The position numbers were made by a program, and so were the translations under genes. A stretch of 64,000 nt of DNA, taken from Roseiarcus sp963787135 (GTDB taxonomy: Bacteria > Pseudomonadota > Alphaproteobacteria > Rhizobiales > Beijerinckiaceae). The stretch lies in contig CAWBBW010000038.1 of assembly GCA_963787135.1 (NCBI GenBank), forward strand, positions 117,023-181,022. The letters run 5' to 3'. Below the pieces are notes generated by a model, which ran no database searches, had not been told where the DNA came from, and worked only from the letters and a program-made list of their open reading frames with translations. Shown here one piece after another: positions 1-8,386 of the stretch. Numbering within the stretch: the stretch's first letter is position 1; each line of letters starts with the position of its first letter.

Positions 1-648
1 AAGAAACCGCTGCTCATCGTCGACTGCTCGACTTCGGAACCCGCCTCGACCCGTCGCCTCGCACTTGAACTCGAGTCCGCCGGACTGGGCTTCGTCGACG
101 CGCCGCTAAGCCGCACCCCCAAGGACGCCTGGGAGGGCACGCTCGACGTGATGGTCGGCGGCGATCCCGACGCGGTCAAACGCGCCCGGCCCGTGCTCGA
201 GGCGTTCGCCGGCCGCCTGATCGAAACCGGGCCGGTCGGCACGGGCCATACGATGAAGCTTCTCAATAATTTCCTGTCGATGGGCTACGCCGCGATCTAC
301 TCGGAGGCGCTGATGGTCGGCGCCAAGGCGGGCCTTACGCCCGCCGTTTTCGACAGCGTGATCAGCGGCGGGCGCATGGATTGCGGCTTCTATCAGACCT
401 TCCGCAAATACGTGATCGAGCGCGACCGCAACGCCCATCGCTTCACGCTGGCGAACGCGCTGAAGGACATGAGCTACCTCGCCGGATTCGCCCAGGCGCT
501 AAGCGTCGCCAATCCTGTCGGCGCGGCAGTGCGAAACTCGTTCGCGCAGGCCGTCGCGACAGGACATGGCGAGGACTACGTGCCGATGCTGTCGGACTGG
601 GTGGCTGAATGGAACGGGACGTCGCTGGGGCCGAAGCCGGGCGGCTGA
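1..648 (+). CDS. NAD(P)-dependent oxidoreductase, 3-hydroxyisobutyrate dehydrogenase family (5' end missing)
   Basis: The reading frame is open from base 1, so the N-terminal Rossmann GxGxxG motif lies outside the window. The visible part opens with a DCSTSEP stretch, which corresponds to the substrate-loop D-S-S-T motif of beta-hydroxyacid dehydrogenases. It continues with G-P-V-G-x-G-H-T-M-K-L-L-N-N, where Lys and Asn match the catalytic Lys and Asn of the family. The all-helical C-terminal dimerisation domain follows. Family members oxidise 3-hydroxyisobutyrate, tartronate semialdehyde or similar hydroxyacids; the substrate here cannot be told. The family call is firm. Confidence 0.85.
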   Translation, partial: KKPLLIVDCSTSEPASTRRLALELESAGLGFVDAPLSRTPKDAWEGTLDVMVGGDPDAVKRARPVLEAFAGRLIETGPVGTGHTMKLLNNFLSMGYAAIYSEALMVGAKAGLTPAVFDSVISGGRMDCGFYQTFRKYVIERDRNAHRFTLANALKDMSYLAGFAQALSVANPVGAAVRNSFAQAVATGHGEDYVPMLSDWVAEWNGTSLGPKPGG

Positions 649-653
649 GGCGG

Positions 654-890
654 CTAACCCCGGATCGGCTCGTGCGCTAGCGCGGCGCGCAGGAAATAAT
701 AGAGCCCGGTCAACGCTGCGAGGACGAAGACGCCCTGAAGCACATGGGTGATCGTCTCGCCGAGCTGGAACAGGCCGCCGATCGCCCAGCCGGCGGCGGC
801 GCCGGCGCCGATGAGCTCGGTGCCGACCAGAATGGCGACGCTGATCAGCGTCGTCGCATTGGTCCAGTTGATCGGCGCGGCCTCGGCCAA
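654..890 (-). CDS. small two-helix membrane protein
   Basis: This 78-residue protein is unrecognised at family level. I chose the TTG start because AAGGAG lies about 8 bases upstream on the minus strand. Longer ATG-started versions run into the kup leader with arginine-rich, low-quality sequence. Two hydrophobic segments are visible: TTLISVAILVGTELIGAGAA near the N-terminus and ITHVLQGVFVLAALTGLYYFL near the C-terminus. It ends five bases from the stop of the convergent dehydrogenase gene. Both function and start are uncertain. Confidence 0.5.
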   Translation of the reverse strand: MAEAAPINWTNATTLISVAILVGTELIGAGAAAGWAIGGLFQLGETITHVLQGVFVLAALTGLYYFLRAALAHEPIRG

Positions 891-1099
891 AGCCGTTTCT
901 CCTTGTTTCGTCAGGAAGGGCAGGCCGATATACCAACGCGGCCTTGCGCGCAACCGTGGCGGCCGCCCAGCGGATTCAGAGGCGCCATCGTGCGCCCGCC
1001 ACCTTTTCCCGCAAGGGGAGAAGGAACGCCCATGGGCGCATCTGTCGCGTTGCCGGACCCCCTTTCCCACTGCAGAATAGCGAAAATATCGCCGGTCCC

Positions 1100-3061
1100 A
1101 TGTCGCTCATCGCCGATCGTCCCCATCGCGTCCACGCCGCCAAAGGCGCCAGCGGCGACGCGCCGCGCGGCGGCGTCACGGCGCTGGCGCTTGGCGCGCT
1201 CGGCGTCGTCTATGGCGACATCGGCACTTCGCCCCTCTATGCGATGGACCAGATTTTTCGCGTCGCCCCGTCGCATGCGTCCGAGGACGCGCTCGGCGCA
1301 GTTTCGCTCGTCATCTGGACGCTGACGCTGATCGTCGCGATCAAATACGCCGTCCTGGTTTTGCGCGCGCAGAACGACGGCGAGGGCGGTGTGTTCGCGC
1401 TCTATGGCCTGCTGCACGAGCGCGCCGACCGCCGTGTGCGGACGCTGCTCTGGGCGCTGATCGCCGGCGCCGGGCTTCTCATCGGCGACGGCATGATCAC
1501 GCCGGCGATCAGCGTGCTTTCGGCGGTCGAGGGGCTCGGCGTAGCGGTCCCAAGCTTCGCCGGCGCGGCGGTCCCGATCACGCTCGGGCTCCTCGTCGCG
1601 CTCTTCGCCATCCAGTTCAAAGGCGCCTCGGGCGTCGGCTTCGTGTTCGGACCGATCGTCCTCCTCTGGTTCGCCGCGATCGCGGCCCTCGGCGCGGCCG
1701 CAATCGCGGCCCACCCCGAGATTCTTGCCGCCTTCAACCCCGTCCATGGGCTGGCCTTTCTGGGCCGCGCGCACGGGCTCGAGACGCTGCTCATCCTCGG
1801 CGCGCTGATGCTGGTCGTCACCGGCGGCGAAGCGATGTACGCCGACGTCGGCCATTTCGGCGCGCTGCCGATCCGCCTCTCCTGGTTCGCCGTCGTCTAT
1901 CCGGCGCTCCTCATCAACTATCTCGGGCAAGGCGCCTACCGGATGGGCGGCGGCCCGGTCGCCAACGACAAGCTCTTCTTCGCGCTCGCGCCACATTGGC
2001 TGGTCATGCCGATAGTCGTCCTCGCGACCGCCGCGACCGTCATCGCCTCGCAGGCCCTCATTTCCGGCGCATTTTCGCTGGTGTCGCAGGCGATCCGCCT
2101 CGGCCTTTTTCCGCGGCTCGACATCGAGCACACCCATCATGCGCAGGAGGGCCAAGTCTACATTCCGGTCGTCAACTGGATGCTTCTGATCGGATGCGCA
2201 ACGCTCGTCTGGTCCTTCGGGTCCAGTTCGGCGCTCGCGGCGGCCTATGGACTGGCGGTCTCCGGCGTTATGGTGATCACCTCGGTCGCGATGATCCCGG
2301 TTGCGCTACGCCACTGGAACTGGAGCCCGGCGACGACTGCGGTCGTCTGGGCGCCGCTGACGGCGCTCAACGCCGCGTTCCTCATCGCGAGTTTGCTGAA
2401 GCTCTTCGAAGGCGGCTACGTCCCGATCGCGGTCGGAGCGGTGGCCTTCGCGGCGATGGCGACCTGGCGCTGGGGCCGCAGGGCGACCTACGCCGCGCAG
2501 AACGCCAAGGCGACAATGACGATGGGCGAGGTCGTCTCGCTGCACCGGTCAAGCGGCCGATACCTCGAACGCAACGCGCTCATCATGTCGCCGCGCCCCT
2601 TGCGTTCGCTGGGCGACCGCGCCCCTTTGCTCATTCGCCTCATCGCCGAGCGCACCGGCGTGCTGCCGCGAAACCTCGTCTTCGTCGAAGTCACGCACAA
2701 GAAGACGCCCTATATCCGCGGCAGCCGCTATCAGGTGACCGTGTTCGACCGCAATCCGCAGAAGGGCAACGTCATCGGCGTCGAGCTCTCCTTCGGCTTT
2801 CTCGAGGAGCCGAACGTCGAGCACGCGCTCGAGGAACTCGCCCGCCATCACGAAATCGACCTGCCGAGCGACCCGCATCAGTGGATCGTGCACGTGATGC
2901 AGGAGAACCTGCTGCCGCCGCGCAGGAGCAACGTCTTCAAGCGCATGCGGCTTAATCTGTTCCTGTTCCTCAGGCAGATTTCGCGGCCCGCCTATTCCTA
3001 TTACGGGCTCGGCGACGAGGTGCAGCTGACGGTCGAGATCGTCCCGGTGAGGCTCAGGTGA
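1100..3061 (+). CDS. kup: low-affinity potassium transport system protein Kup
   Basis: A 653-residue inner-membrane K+ uptake protein of the KUP/HAK/KT family (proton-coupled potassium import). The N-terminal signature GVVYGDIGTSPLYAMDQIF is classical for Kup. About twelve hydrophobic helices follow, with GDGMITPAISVLSAVEG after the second loop, then a C-terminal cytoplasmic tail of about 170 residues. The ATG at 1100 (MSLIADRP) gives the usual family length. An upstream in-frame ATG would add 52 residues of non-conserved sequence. Many Hyphomicrobiales carry several kup copies, so the exact paralogue is unknown. Confidence 0.95.
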   Translation: MSLIADRPHRVHAAKGASGDAPRGGVTALALGALGVVYGDIGTSPLYAMDQIFRVAPSHASEDALGAVSLVIWTLTLIVAIKYAVLVLRAQNDGEGGVFALYGLLHERADRRVRTLLWALIAGAGLLIGDGMITPAISVLSAVEGLGVAVPSFAGAAVPITLGLLVALFAIQFKGASGVGFVFGPIVLLWFAAIAALGAAAIAAHPEILAAFNPVHGLAFLGRAHGLETLLILGALMLVVTGGEAMYADVGHFGALPIRLSWFAVVYPALLINYLGQGAYRMGGGPVANDKLFFALAPHWLVMPIVVLATAATVIASQALISGAFSLVSQAIRLGLFPRLDIEHTHHAQEGQVYIPVVNWMLLIGCATLVWSFGSSSALAAAYGLAVSGVMVITSVAMIPVALRHWNWSPATTAVVWAPLTALNAAFLIASLLKLFEGGYVPIAVGAVAFAAMATWRWGRRATYAAQNAKATMTMGEVVSLHRSSGRYLERNALIMSPRPLRSLGDRAPLLIRLIAERTGVLPRNLVFVEVTHKKTPYIRGSRYQVTVFDRNPQKGNVIGVELSFGFLEEPNVEHALEELARHHEIDLPSDPHQWIVHVMQENLLPPRRSNVFKRMRLNLFLFLRQISRPAYSYYGLGDEVQLTVEIVPVRLR

Positions 3062-3137
3062 GGCGCGCTCAAACTTCGCCGGCGAATCCGGCCGAGGTTC
3101 CGCGCTTCTGCGTTCCGCGGGCCGCTATAGGGCGCGG

Positions 3138-3168
3138 TTGCGTTTTCTCGTCAATGGGAATATATCCC
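3138..3168 (+). promoter_or_regulatory. promoter and candidate operator of the XRE-cupin gene
   Basis: TTGCGT (3138-3143), a 17-base spacer and TATATC (3161-3166) form a good sigma70-like promoter. A pseudo-palindrome GGGA-N5-TCCC (3156-3168) covers the -10 box. The expected transcription start falls at or beside the ATG at 3173, so the mRNA may be leaderless. Autoregulation by the encoded XRE protein is inferred from position only. Confidence 0.5.
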
Positions 3169-3172
3169 ACAT

Positions 3173-3745
3173 ATGGAACAAGAAGCGCTAACCCGCGAGG
3201 TCGCCGATTTGCGCCTGGCCGAGCGCCTGCGCAATCTGCGGCAAGCAAGGCGCTGGTCGCTCGACGAGCTTTCCGCGCTGAGCGGGGTCAGCCGCGCTTC
3301 GCTCTCGCGGATTGAGAACGGAGACGTGAGCCCGACCGCGTCTGTGCTCGGGCGCCTGGCTGGCGCACATGGCCTGACCTTCTCGCGCCTCATCGCTGAG
3401 CTCGAAAGCGACGGGCCGGCGCTCGTCGCCCGCGCCGATCAGCGGGAATGGGTCGATCCGGCGACCGGGTTTCGCCGCCGCTCGGTCTCGCCCCCCTCCC
3501 CTGACTTCGACTGCGAGTTGCTGCAATGCGAATTGCCAGCCGGCGCCCTGATCGACTACCCGCTGCCGCCCCGGCCCGGGCTCGAGCATCATCTCTATCT
3601 GCAAGAGGGCGCGCTCGAACTGACGATCGACCGAAGCGTCCATCGGCTAAGCGCCGGCGATTGTGTCCGGTACAAGCTGTTCGGCGCAAGTCGCTTCCGC
3701 GCGGTGGGGCGCCGTCCGGCGCGCTACGTTCTCGCATTGCGATGA
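3173..3745 (+). CDS. XRE-family transcriptional regulator with C-terminal cupin domain
   Basis: A 190-residue protein. Residues about 15-70 form an XRE helix-turn-helix (LRNLRQARRWSLDELSALSG, then SRASLSRIENGDVSPT). Residues about 110-185 form a small cupin beta-barrel of the kind that binds a small-molecule effector. This HTH-cupin design is common for regulators of amino-acid, polyamine or nitrogen metabolism. Its TGA stop overlaps the ATG of the next gene (ATGA), so regulator and acetyltransferase are translationally coupled and probably share a role. The effector is unknown. Confidence 0.9.
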   Translation: MEQEALTREVADLRLAERLRNLRQARRWSLDELSALSGVSRASLSRIENGDVSPTASVLGRLAGAHGLTFSRLIAELESDGPALVARADQREWVDPATGFRRRSVSPPSPDFDCELLQCELPAGALIDYPLPPRPGLEHHLYLQEGALELTIDRSVHRLSAGDCVRYKLFGASRFRAVGRRPARYVLALR

Positions 3746-4290
3746 CGCTCATGCCCGCCCCGTCCATCGCCATCACCGCGCTCGACCCGACCTCGTTCGC
3801 TGAGGCGACCGGGCGCCTGGCCGAGATCCTGCGGGCCTGCGTGCACGAAGGCGCGAGCGTCGGCTTCGTTCTGCCGTTCGACGTCGGCGAGGCACGCGCC
3901 TACTGGCGCGACAAGGTCGCGCCCGCGCATGCGGCAGGGAGCCGGCTCGTCCTCATCGCGAGCCTCGACGACGATATCGCCGGAACGGCGCAGCTCGATC
4001 TCGACTCGATGCCCAGCAAGCGCCATCACGCCGAGGTGTCCAAGGTGCTGGTCGATCCGCGGTTGCGCCGCGCGGGAATCGCGCGTGCGCTGATGGCGGA
4101 GATCGAAAGGCGCGCTGAGGCCGCGGGCCGCTGGCTGCTCAGCCTCGACACCGCGGGCGACGCCGCCGAGGCGCTTTACCGCTCGCTCGGCTATGAGCTC
4201 GCTGGCGTCATCCCCTCTTACGCCCGCGACGCGTTCGAGGACCGCTACGAGGCGACCCGGCTTATGTACAAAGACCTGCGCCGCAGTTAG
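3742..4290 (+). CDS. GNAT-family N-acetyltransferase
   Basis: A 182-residue GNAT-fold acetyltransferase. The acetyl-CoA pyrophosphate-binding signature is VLVDPRLRRAGIARALMAEI (the R/Q-x-x-G-x-G/A type), followed by ALYRSLGYELAGV, the usual C-terminal Y-x-x-x-G-[FY] segment. The start is the ATG overlapping the XRE stop (ATGA). Longer upstream versions would run through the regulator. The XRE-cupin plus GNAT pairing suggests detoxification or modification of the regulator's ligand, which is inference. The substrate is unknown. Confidence 0.9.
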   Translation: MTLMPAPSIAITALDPTSFAEATGRLAEILRACVHEGASVGFVLPFDVGEARAYWRDKVAPAHAAGSRLVLIASLDDDIAGTAQLDLDSMPSKRHHAEVSKVLVDPRLRRAGIARALMAEIERRAEAAGRWLLSLDTAGDAAEALYRSLGYELAGVIPSYARDAFEDRYEATRLMYKDLRRS

Positions 4291-4360
4291 CCTAAGTCCG
4301 GGCGAAACCGGCCGGCGGGCGCGAGGCTCGTTGAGCTTGTGGCGGAGGTTAAGTCTGCCG

Positions 4361-6190
4361 ATGGGGAATAGGAACGGCGCTAGCTTTGGCGGTCGCATCC
4401 TGCTGGCGCTGCTGACGCTCTATGCGCTGGCGATGATCGCGCCCGATCTCACCCGAATTGTGCGCCCGCTCGGCGGGTTCGGTATGGTGACCAACGCCGA
4501 CGGGCTCATCTACGACGTGCGCGCCCAGTTCTTAGCCGACGAGGATTCGCCGGCGTGGCGGGCGGGCCTGCGTCCCGGCGATCGGCTCGACATTGCCGCG
4601 ATGCGCTGCGTCCCGATCGACACAGAGATTTGCGCCACCACTCTCGCGCTTTGGGGCGGGTATACCTACGTCCTGCCGGGTCGCGAGGGGACGCTGCTGC
4701 TGGCGCCGACGCCCGATCACCCGGCTCGCCAGGTGACGCTGATTGCGCAGCGGCGCCCGCTCAGCGTCGCGGTCGACCTCGTGGTGCTGCTCACGCAGGT
4801 TGCCGGCATTCTTGTCGTGCTCGGCGCGGCATACCTCGTGTGGCTGCGTCCGGGCGTCATGACCTGGGGCTTCTTCGCTTACGCGATGGGGTTCAACCCC
4901 GGCCAGTCGTACCAGTTCTACGCTTGGCTGCAGGAGTGGCCGAGGGCCATGCTGACACAGGCGGCCATGAGCTGCCTCTTGCAGTCCGCGGGGTATACCG
5001 GGCTCCTGCTGTTTGCGCTGCGAGTGCCGGTCGATCAGACGGAAGGCGCATGGCGATGGATCGAGCGGGCGCTGCCAGCGGTCTTCATCGTCCTTCTGCT
5101 GGTGTCGCTGTCGAGCCTCGGAAGCGTCTTCGGCTACCCCACCGAGTACGCGATGCGGGCCTCGGTGCTCGCCGGATTCGTCGTCAGCATCGCCGCTCTC
5201 ATAATCCTGATCGGACGCCGCAAGGACCTGAGCCCCCGGGACTACCAGCGGATTCGCTGGGTGATCTGGGGCTGTCTGATTGGCCTGCCTGCCTATCTGA
5301 TCGCGGAGCTCACGCAGGAAACGTCGCTGCCCCACAGTCTCTTTGGGGTCCACACGATCTCCGAGGACATCTCAGGCCTCTTCTATCTCATCAACGGGAT
5401 CTTGTGCCTGTTCGTCGTGGAGGCGGTGCGGCGGCCGACGGTGGTCAGCGTCTGGATCCCGTTGCGCCGCGCCACTGCGCTGGGCCTGCTGTTCAGCGTG
5501 CCGGCATACTTCATCCATGAAGAAATGGGCACCATCAACGAATTGACGCAGCTGCCTGAATGGGCGTGGGTGCTGGTCGCCTCGGTTCTGATCTTCGCCA
5601 TCTCGCGCCTGCACGAGTACGCGACGGAGTTCGTGGACAGGCTCCTGGACCGCAACTTTCACCGCGCCAAGCAACAGCTCGCCCTTGCCGGCGGGGCGAT
5701 TCAGCGCGCTGACACCCTCGCCGAAATCGAACGAATTCTGGTGGAAGAGCCGGTGCGGACGCTCGGACTTTCCTCGGCGGCGCTCTTTCGCGAGGAGGAC
5801 GGTGTCTTCCGGCGGCGCGTCAGCACGGGGTGGGAAGCGGCGAACGCCGAAACGCTCAACTCGACAGGGCGGCTGTTAGCCGGCAAACTCCATGGCGGCG
5901 CTTTTGCGCTCGACGGAATTGGCGGCATCGATCCGACTGATGCGCGTTTTCCGACCGATCTGGCGCGACCCGTTCTCGGCGTGCCGATCTCTAATCCACG
6001 ACGCTGTTTCGCCGTCGTGCTCTACAGCGGCCATGTCGTCGGAACCGACCTCGATGGCGATGAACGCGAACTGCTGACGAGGTTGGCCCGCGATGCCGAG
6101 ATCGCCTATGCGTCTGTCGATCGCGATACGCTGCAGAAGCGCATCAAACTCCTGGAGGGTCAGCTCGCGCATGTTTCAGCGCAACGCTGA
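4361..6190 (+). CDS. polytopic membrane sensor-like protein with N-terminal PDZ-like and C-terminal GAF-like domains
   Basis: A 609-residue protein. One N-terminal membrane helix (residues about 12-28) is followed by an extracytoplasmic PDZ-like segment (SPAWRAGLRPGDRLD, residues about 60-75). About nine further hydrophobic helices run to residue about 420. A cytoplasmic GAF-like domain starts near IQRADTLAEIERILVEEPV, and a short coiled coil ends the protein. GGAGG-type RBS (GGAGGT) lies 11 bases before the ATG. No kinase, cyclase or HTH output domain is visible, so it may act through a partner. A role in sensing is inference from the domains. Confidence 0.75.
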   Translation: MGNRNGASFGGRILLALLTLYALAMIAPDLTRIVRPLGGFGMVTNADGLIYDVRAQFLADEDSPAWRAGLRPGDRLDIAAMRCVPIDTEICATTLALWGGYTYVLPGREGTLLLAPTPDHPARQVTLIAQRRPLSVAVDLVVLLTQVAGILVVLGAAYLVWLRPGVMTWGFFAYAMGFNPGQSYQFYAWLQEWPRAMLTQAAMSCLLQSAGYTGLLLFALRVPVDQTEGAWRWIERALPAVFIVLLLVSLSSLGSVFGYPTEYAMRASVLAGFVVSIAALIILIGRRKDLSPRDYQRIRWVIWGCLIGLPAYLIAELTQETSLPHSLFGVHTISEDISGLFYLINGILCLFVVEAVRRPTVVSVWIPLRRATALGLLFSVPAYFIHEEMGTINELTQLPEWAWVLVASVLIFAISRLHEYATEFVDRLLDRNFHRAKQQLALAGGAIQRADTLAEIERILVEEPVRTLGLSSAALFREEDGVFRRRVSTGWEAANAETLNSTGRLLAGKLHGGAFALDGIGGIDPTDARFPTDLARPVLGVPISNPRRCFAVVLYSGHVVGTDLDGDERELLTRLARDAEIAYASVDRDTLQKRIKLLEGQLAHVSAQR

Positions 6191-6240
6191 ATCTGGCCCT
6201 GGCGCGAGCGCGGTGACGCGGCGGCGTTCGTGAGGCGCTT

Positions 6241-6939
6241 ATGACGGGCCCGCTGCTGCAACGTCTCGAAGGCGTTCGCGCCTGCGTTTTCGACGCCTAT
6301 GGCACGCTGTTCGACTTCGCCTCCGCCGCCTCGCGCGCAATAGACGTCCCCGAGGACAAGCGCGCGGCGCTGACGGCGTTGTGGCGCGACAAGCAGCTTC
6401 AGTACACGTGGCTGCGCAGCCTGCAGAACCGCTACGTCGACTTCCGGCAGGTGACCGGCGAGGCCCTCGATTTCGCGCTCGAGACGCTCGGGCTCGACGC
6501 ATCGCTTCACGAAAAGCTGATGGACCTTTATCTCGGACTCGAGCCGTTTCCTGAGGTTCCGACGGTCCTGCGCACCTTGCGCGCGAGCGGGTTCAGGACC
6601 GCCATTCTCTCCAACGGGTCGCCTGCTATGCTGGACGCGCTGGTCTCCCGCGCCGGGCTCGCCGACGCCTTCGACGCGGTTCTTTCGGTCGACGCAGTCG
6701 GCGTCTTCAAGACGCATCCAAAGGCGTATCAATATGCGCTCGACACGTTGCGCCTGCCGGCGCGCGCGATCTCGTTCCAGTCCTCCAACGCCTGGGATGC
6801 CTATGCGGCGTCCGATTTCGGTATGCGCGTGGTGTGGTGCAACCGCTACGGCCAGCGGCGCGAGCGCCTGCCCGGAGCGCCCGACTTCGAGATCGGGACG
6901 CTCGCCGAGCTGCCGGTGCTGCTGGGCGTGAGTGGCTGA
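6241..6939 (+). CDS. haloacid dehalogenase, type II (L-2-haloacid dehalogenase family)
   Basis: A 232-residue HAD-superfamily hydrolase. The nucleophile motif is FDAYGTLFDF near residue 18, and KQLQYTWLRSLQNRY carries the family Arg/Tyr region. SNGSP is motif II, and VFKTHPKAYQYA is motif III with the active Lys. SSNAWDAYAASDFG carries the conserved Ser, Asn and Asp of L-DEX enzymes. Known members hydrolyse 2-haloalkanoic acids to 2-hydroxyacids with inversion. The full motif set makes a true dehalogenase plausible, though many homologues have no tested substrate. Confidence 0.9.
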   Translation: MTGPLLQRLEGVRACVFDAYGTLFDFASAASRAIDVPEDKRAALTALWRDKQLQYTWLRSLQNRYVDFRQVTGEALDFALETLGLDASLHEKLMDLYLGLEPFPEVPTVLRTLRASGFRTAILSNGSPAMLDALVSRAGLADAFDAVLSVDAVGVFKTHPKAYQYALDTLRLPARAISFQSSNAWDAYAASDFGMRVVWCNRYGQRRERLPGAPDFEIGTLAELPVLLGVSG

Positions 6940-6961
6940 AGCGCGCGGCCGGGCGCTACGA

Positions 6962-7366
6962 TCATCGTGCGGTCCTGGCCGCGAGCCCACTCGTTTCGGG
7001 TCCCATCGACAGGCAATAGAGCGCTCCGACGAGCAGCAGCGCATAAATCGCGGTGGAGCTCCAGGCCATGCCGTTCAGAAGCCCTTGGAACGTCCCGAAT
7101 AAATTGACGCCTCCGCCGAAAATGTCGCCGACCACGCTCGCGATCAGCACGCCGCGCACCGCGTCCCAATCGCGGAAGTCCTTGGCGAACCAGAACACGA
7201 CGCCAAGCCCTATCAGCGTTGCGCCGAAAAACTGCGCGTTAAGAACCGTGTGAGGATCAGGCGGAACGCCATAGACTGCCCCAGCCGTCGTAGGCATGAA
7301 CACAAACGCCAGCCCAAACAGGATTGCGATGACAGCGTTGATCGTCAGCAAGAGTTTGGCGCTCAT
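6962..7366 (-). CDS. four-helix membrane protein of unknown function
   Basis: A 134-residue protein with four hydrophobic segments (LLTINAVIAILFGLAFVFMP; QFFGATLIGLGVVFWFA; VLIASVVGDIFGGGVNLFG; AIYALLLVGALYCLS). Its length and layout resemble small conserved membrane proteins often annotated as unknown function. The start at MSAK was chosen because GGAGG lies 6 bases upstream; an upstream in-frame ATG adds eight residues. It is convergent with the dehalogenase gene. No function is proposed. Confidence 0.75.
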   Translation of the reverse strand: MSAKLLLTINAVIAILFGLAFVFMPTTAGAVYGVPPDPHTVLNAQFFGATLIGLGVVFWFAKDFRDWDAVRGVLIASVVGDIFGGGVNLFGTFQGLLNGMAWSSTAIYALLLVGALYCLSMGPETSGLAARTAR

Positions 7367-7486
7367 GACTTCCTCCCTTTGATCGTTCAAATCGACGATC
7401 TTGATACACCGCTTCCTTACCGTAAATTATGTAGGAAGTCAAGGAGTGGTCCAGCCCAACTCTTTGGCGCCCGAGGCGACATCGCC

Positions 7487-8197
7487 TCACCACTTCTCGG
7501 CGTAAGGGCGCGCCTCGACCTCAAAACTCCAGGCCGAGCGGTCCTGCCGGACGAGAGCAGCAGCGATGTCGGCGACGCCGGACGGCGCGATGAGTGCGTC
7601 TTCCGGACGGTCGGGGAAGCGCGCCCGCGCGGCGGCTGACCGAACCCCGCCGTCGACGATGATGAGGGCGACATGGATGCCAACGGGCCACAGATGCCGC
7701 GCCATCAATTCGGCGAGCGCCTTCTGCGCCATCTTCGCCGGCGCGAAGGCAGCCGTTCCTGCCACGCCGCGGCGCGATGCGGTGGCGCCGACGACGATGA
7801 TCGCCCCCTGCCCGCGCCGGCGCATGGCCGGGATCGCCTGCCGGGCGGCGAGAAAGAGGCCGAGCGCGTTGACCCGCCACGCCCGCTCGAAATCCTCCGG
7901 CGATACGTCCTCAATCGTGCCCCAGACCCCAGATCCGGCGTTGAATATGAGCACGTCCAGTTCGCCGAGTTCGGCGCGAATCCCTCCGAACGCAGTTTCG
8001 ACCGAGGCCGCATCTGAGGCGTCGCAGCCATAGGCCCTGGCAAGCGGCAGTTCTTTCGCCAGCCGCTCGCTCAAGTCCGCGCGCCGCGCGAGCAGCGCGA
8101 CGGCATAGCCGTCTGCGGCGAATCGCCGGGCGAACGCCTCGCCGTTGCCGGGACCGACGCCGACGACGGCGCAAACCGGAGCTTTGTCGTTCGTCAT
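7487..8197 (-). CDS. SDR-family oxidoreductase with Phe in place of the catalytic Tyr
   Basis: A 236-residue short-chain dehydrogenase/reductase fold. The N-terminal dinucleotide loop is VVGVGPGNGEAFARRFA, NAG lies at the end of strand 4, and VVGATASRRG carries the Ser region. The usual Y-x-x-x-K reads F-A-P-A-K, so the proton-donating Tyr is Phe. From memory a recognised SDR subfamily shares this F-x-x-A-K pattern, so the protein may be intact but catalytically unusual. It is divergent from the acyl-CoA ligase gene at 8387. Confidence 0.85.
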   Translation of the reverse strand: MTNDKAPVCAVVGVGPGNGEAFARRFAADGYAVALLARRADLSERLAKELPLARAYGCDASDAASVETAFGGIRAELGELDVLIFNAGSGVWGTIEDVSPEDFERAWRVNALGLFLAARQAIPAMRRRGQGAIIVVGATASRRGVAGTAAFAPAKMAQKALAELMARHLWPVGIHVALIIVDGGVRSAAARARFPDRPEDALIAPSGVADIAAALVRQDRSAWSFEVEARPYAEKW

Positions 8198-8386
8198 CGC
8201 TCAATCCTCCAGAGGACACGCCCTCCTGAAGGCAATCCTGCATGCACCAAGATCCGGCGCAACGAATCAGGCATTCATGGGGCCGCCTCGGCGAGCCGGG
8301 CTTGACGGTTCGAGCGAATGCGCCAAGTTTCAGCGGCAATCCGGCGACGAGCGCCGATCAGAATTGGCAGGAAACGCGAGGAGCCG

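Noticed and set aside
911..2155. A 414-codon minus-strand open frame opposite kup
   Set aside because: Composition is the usual antisense artefact (R/D/E-rich), with no motifs, while kup on the plus strand is unmistakable.
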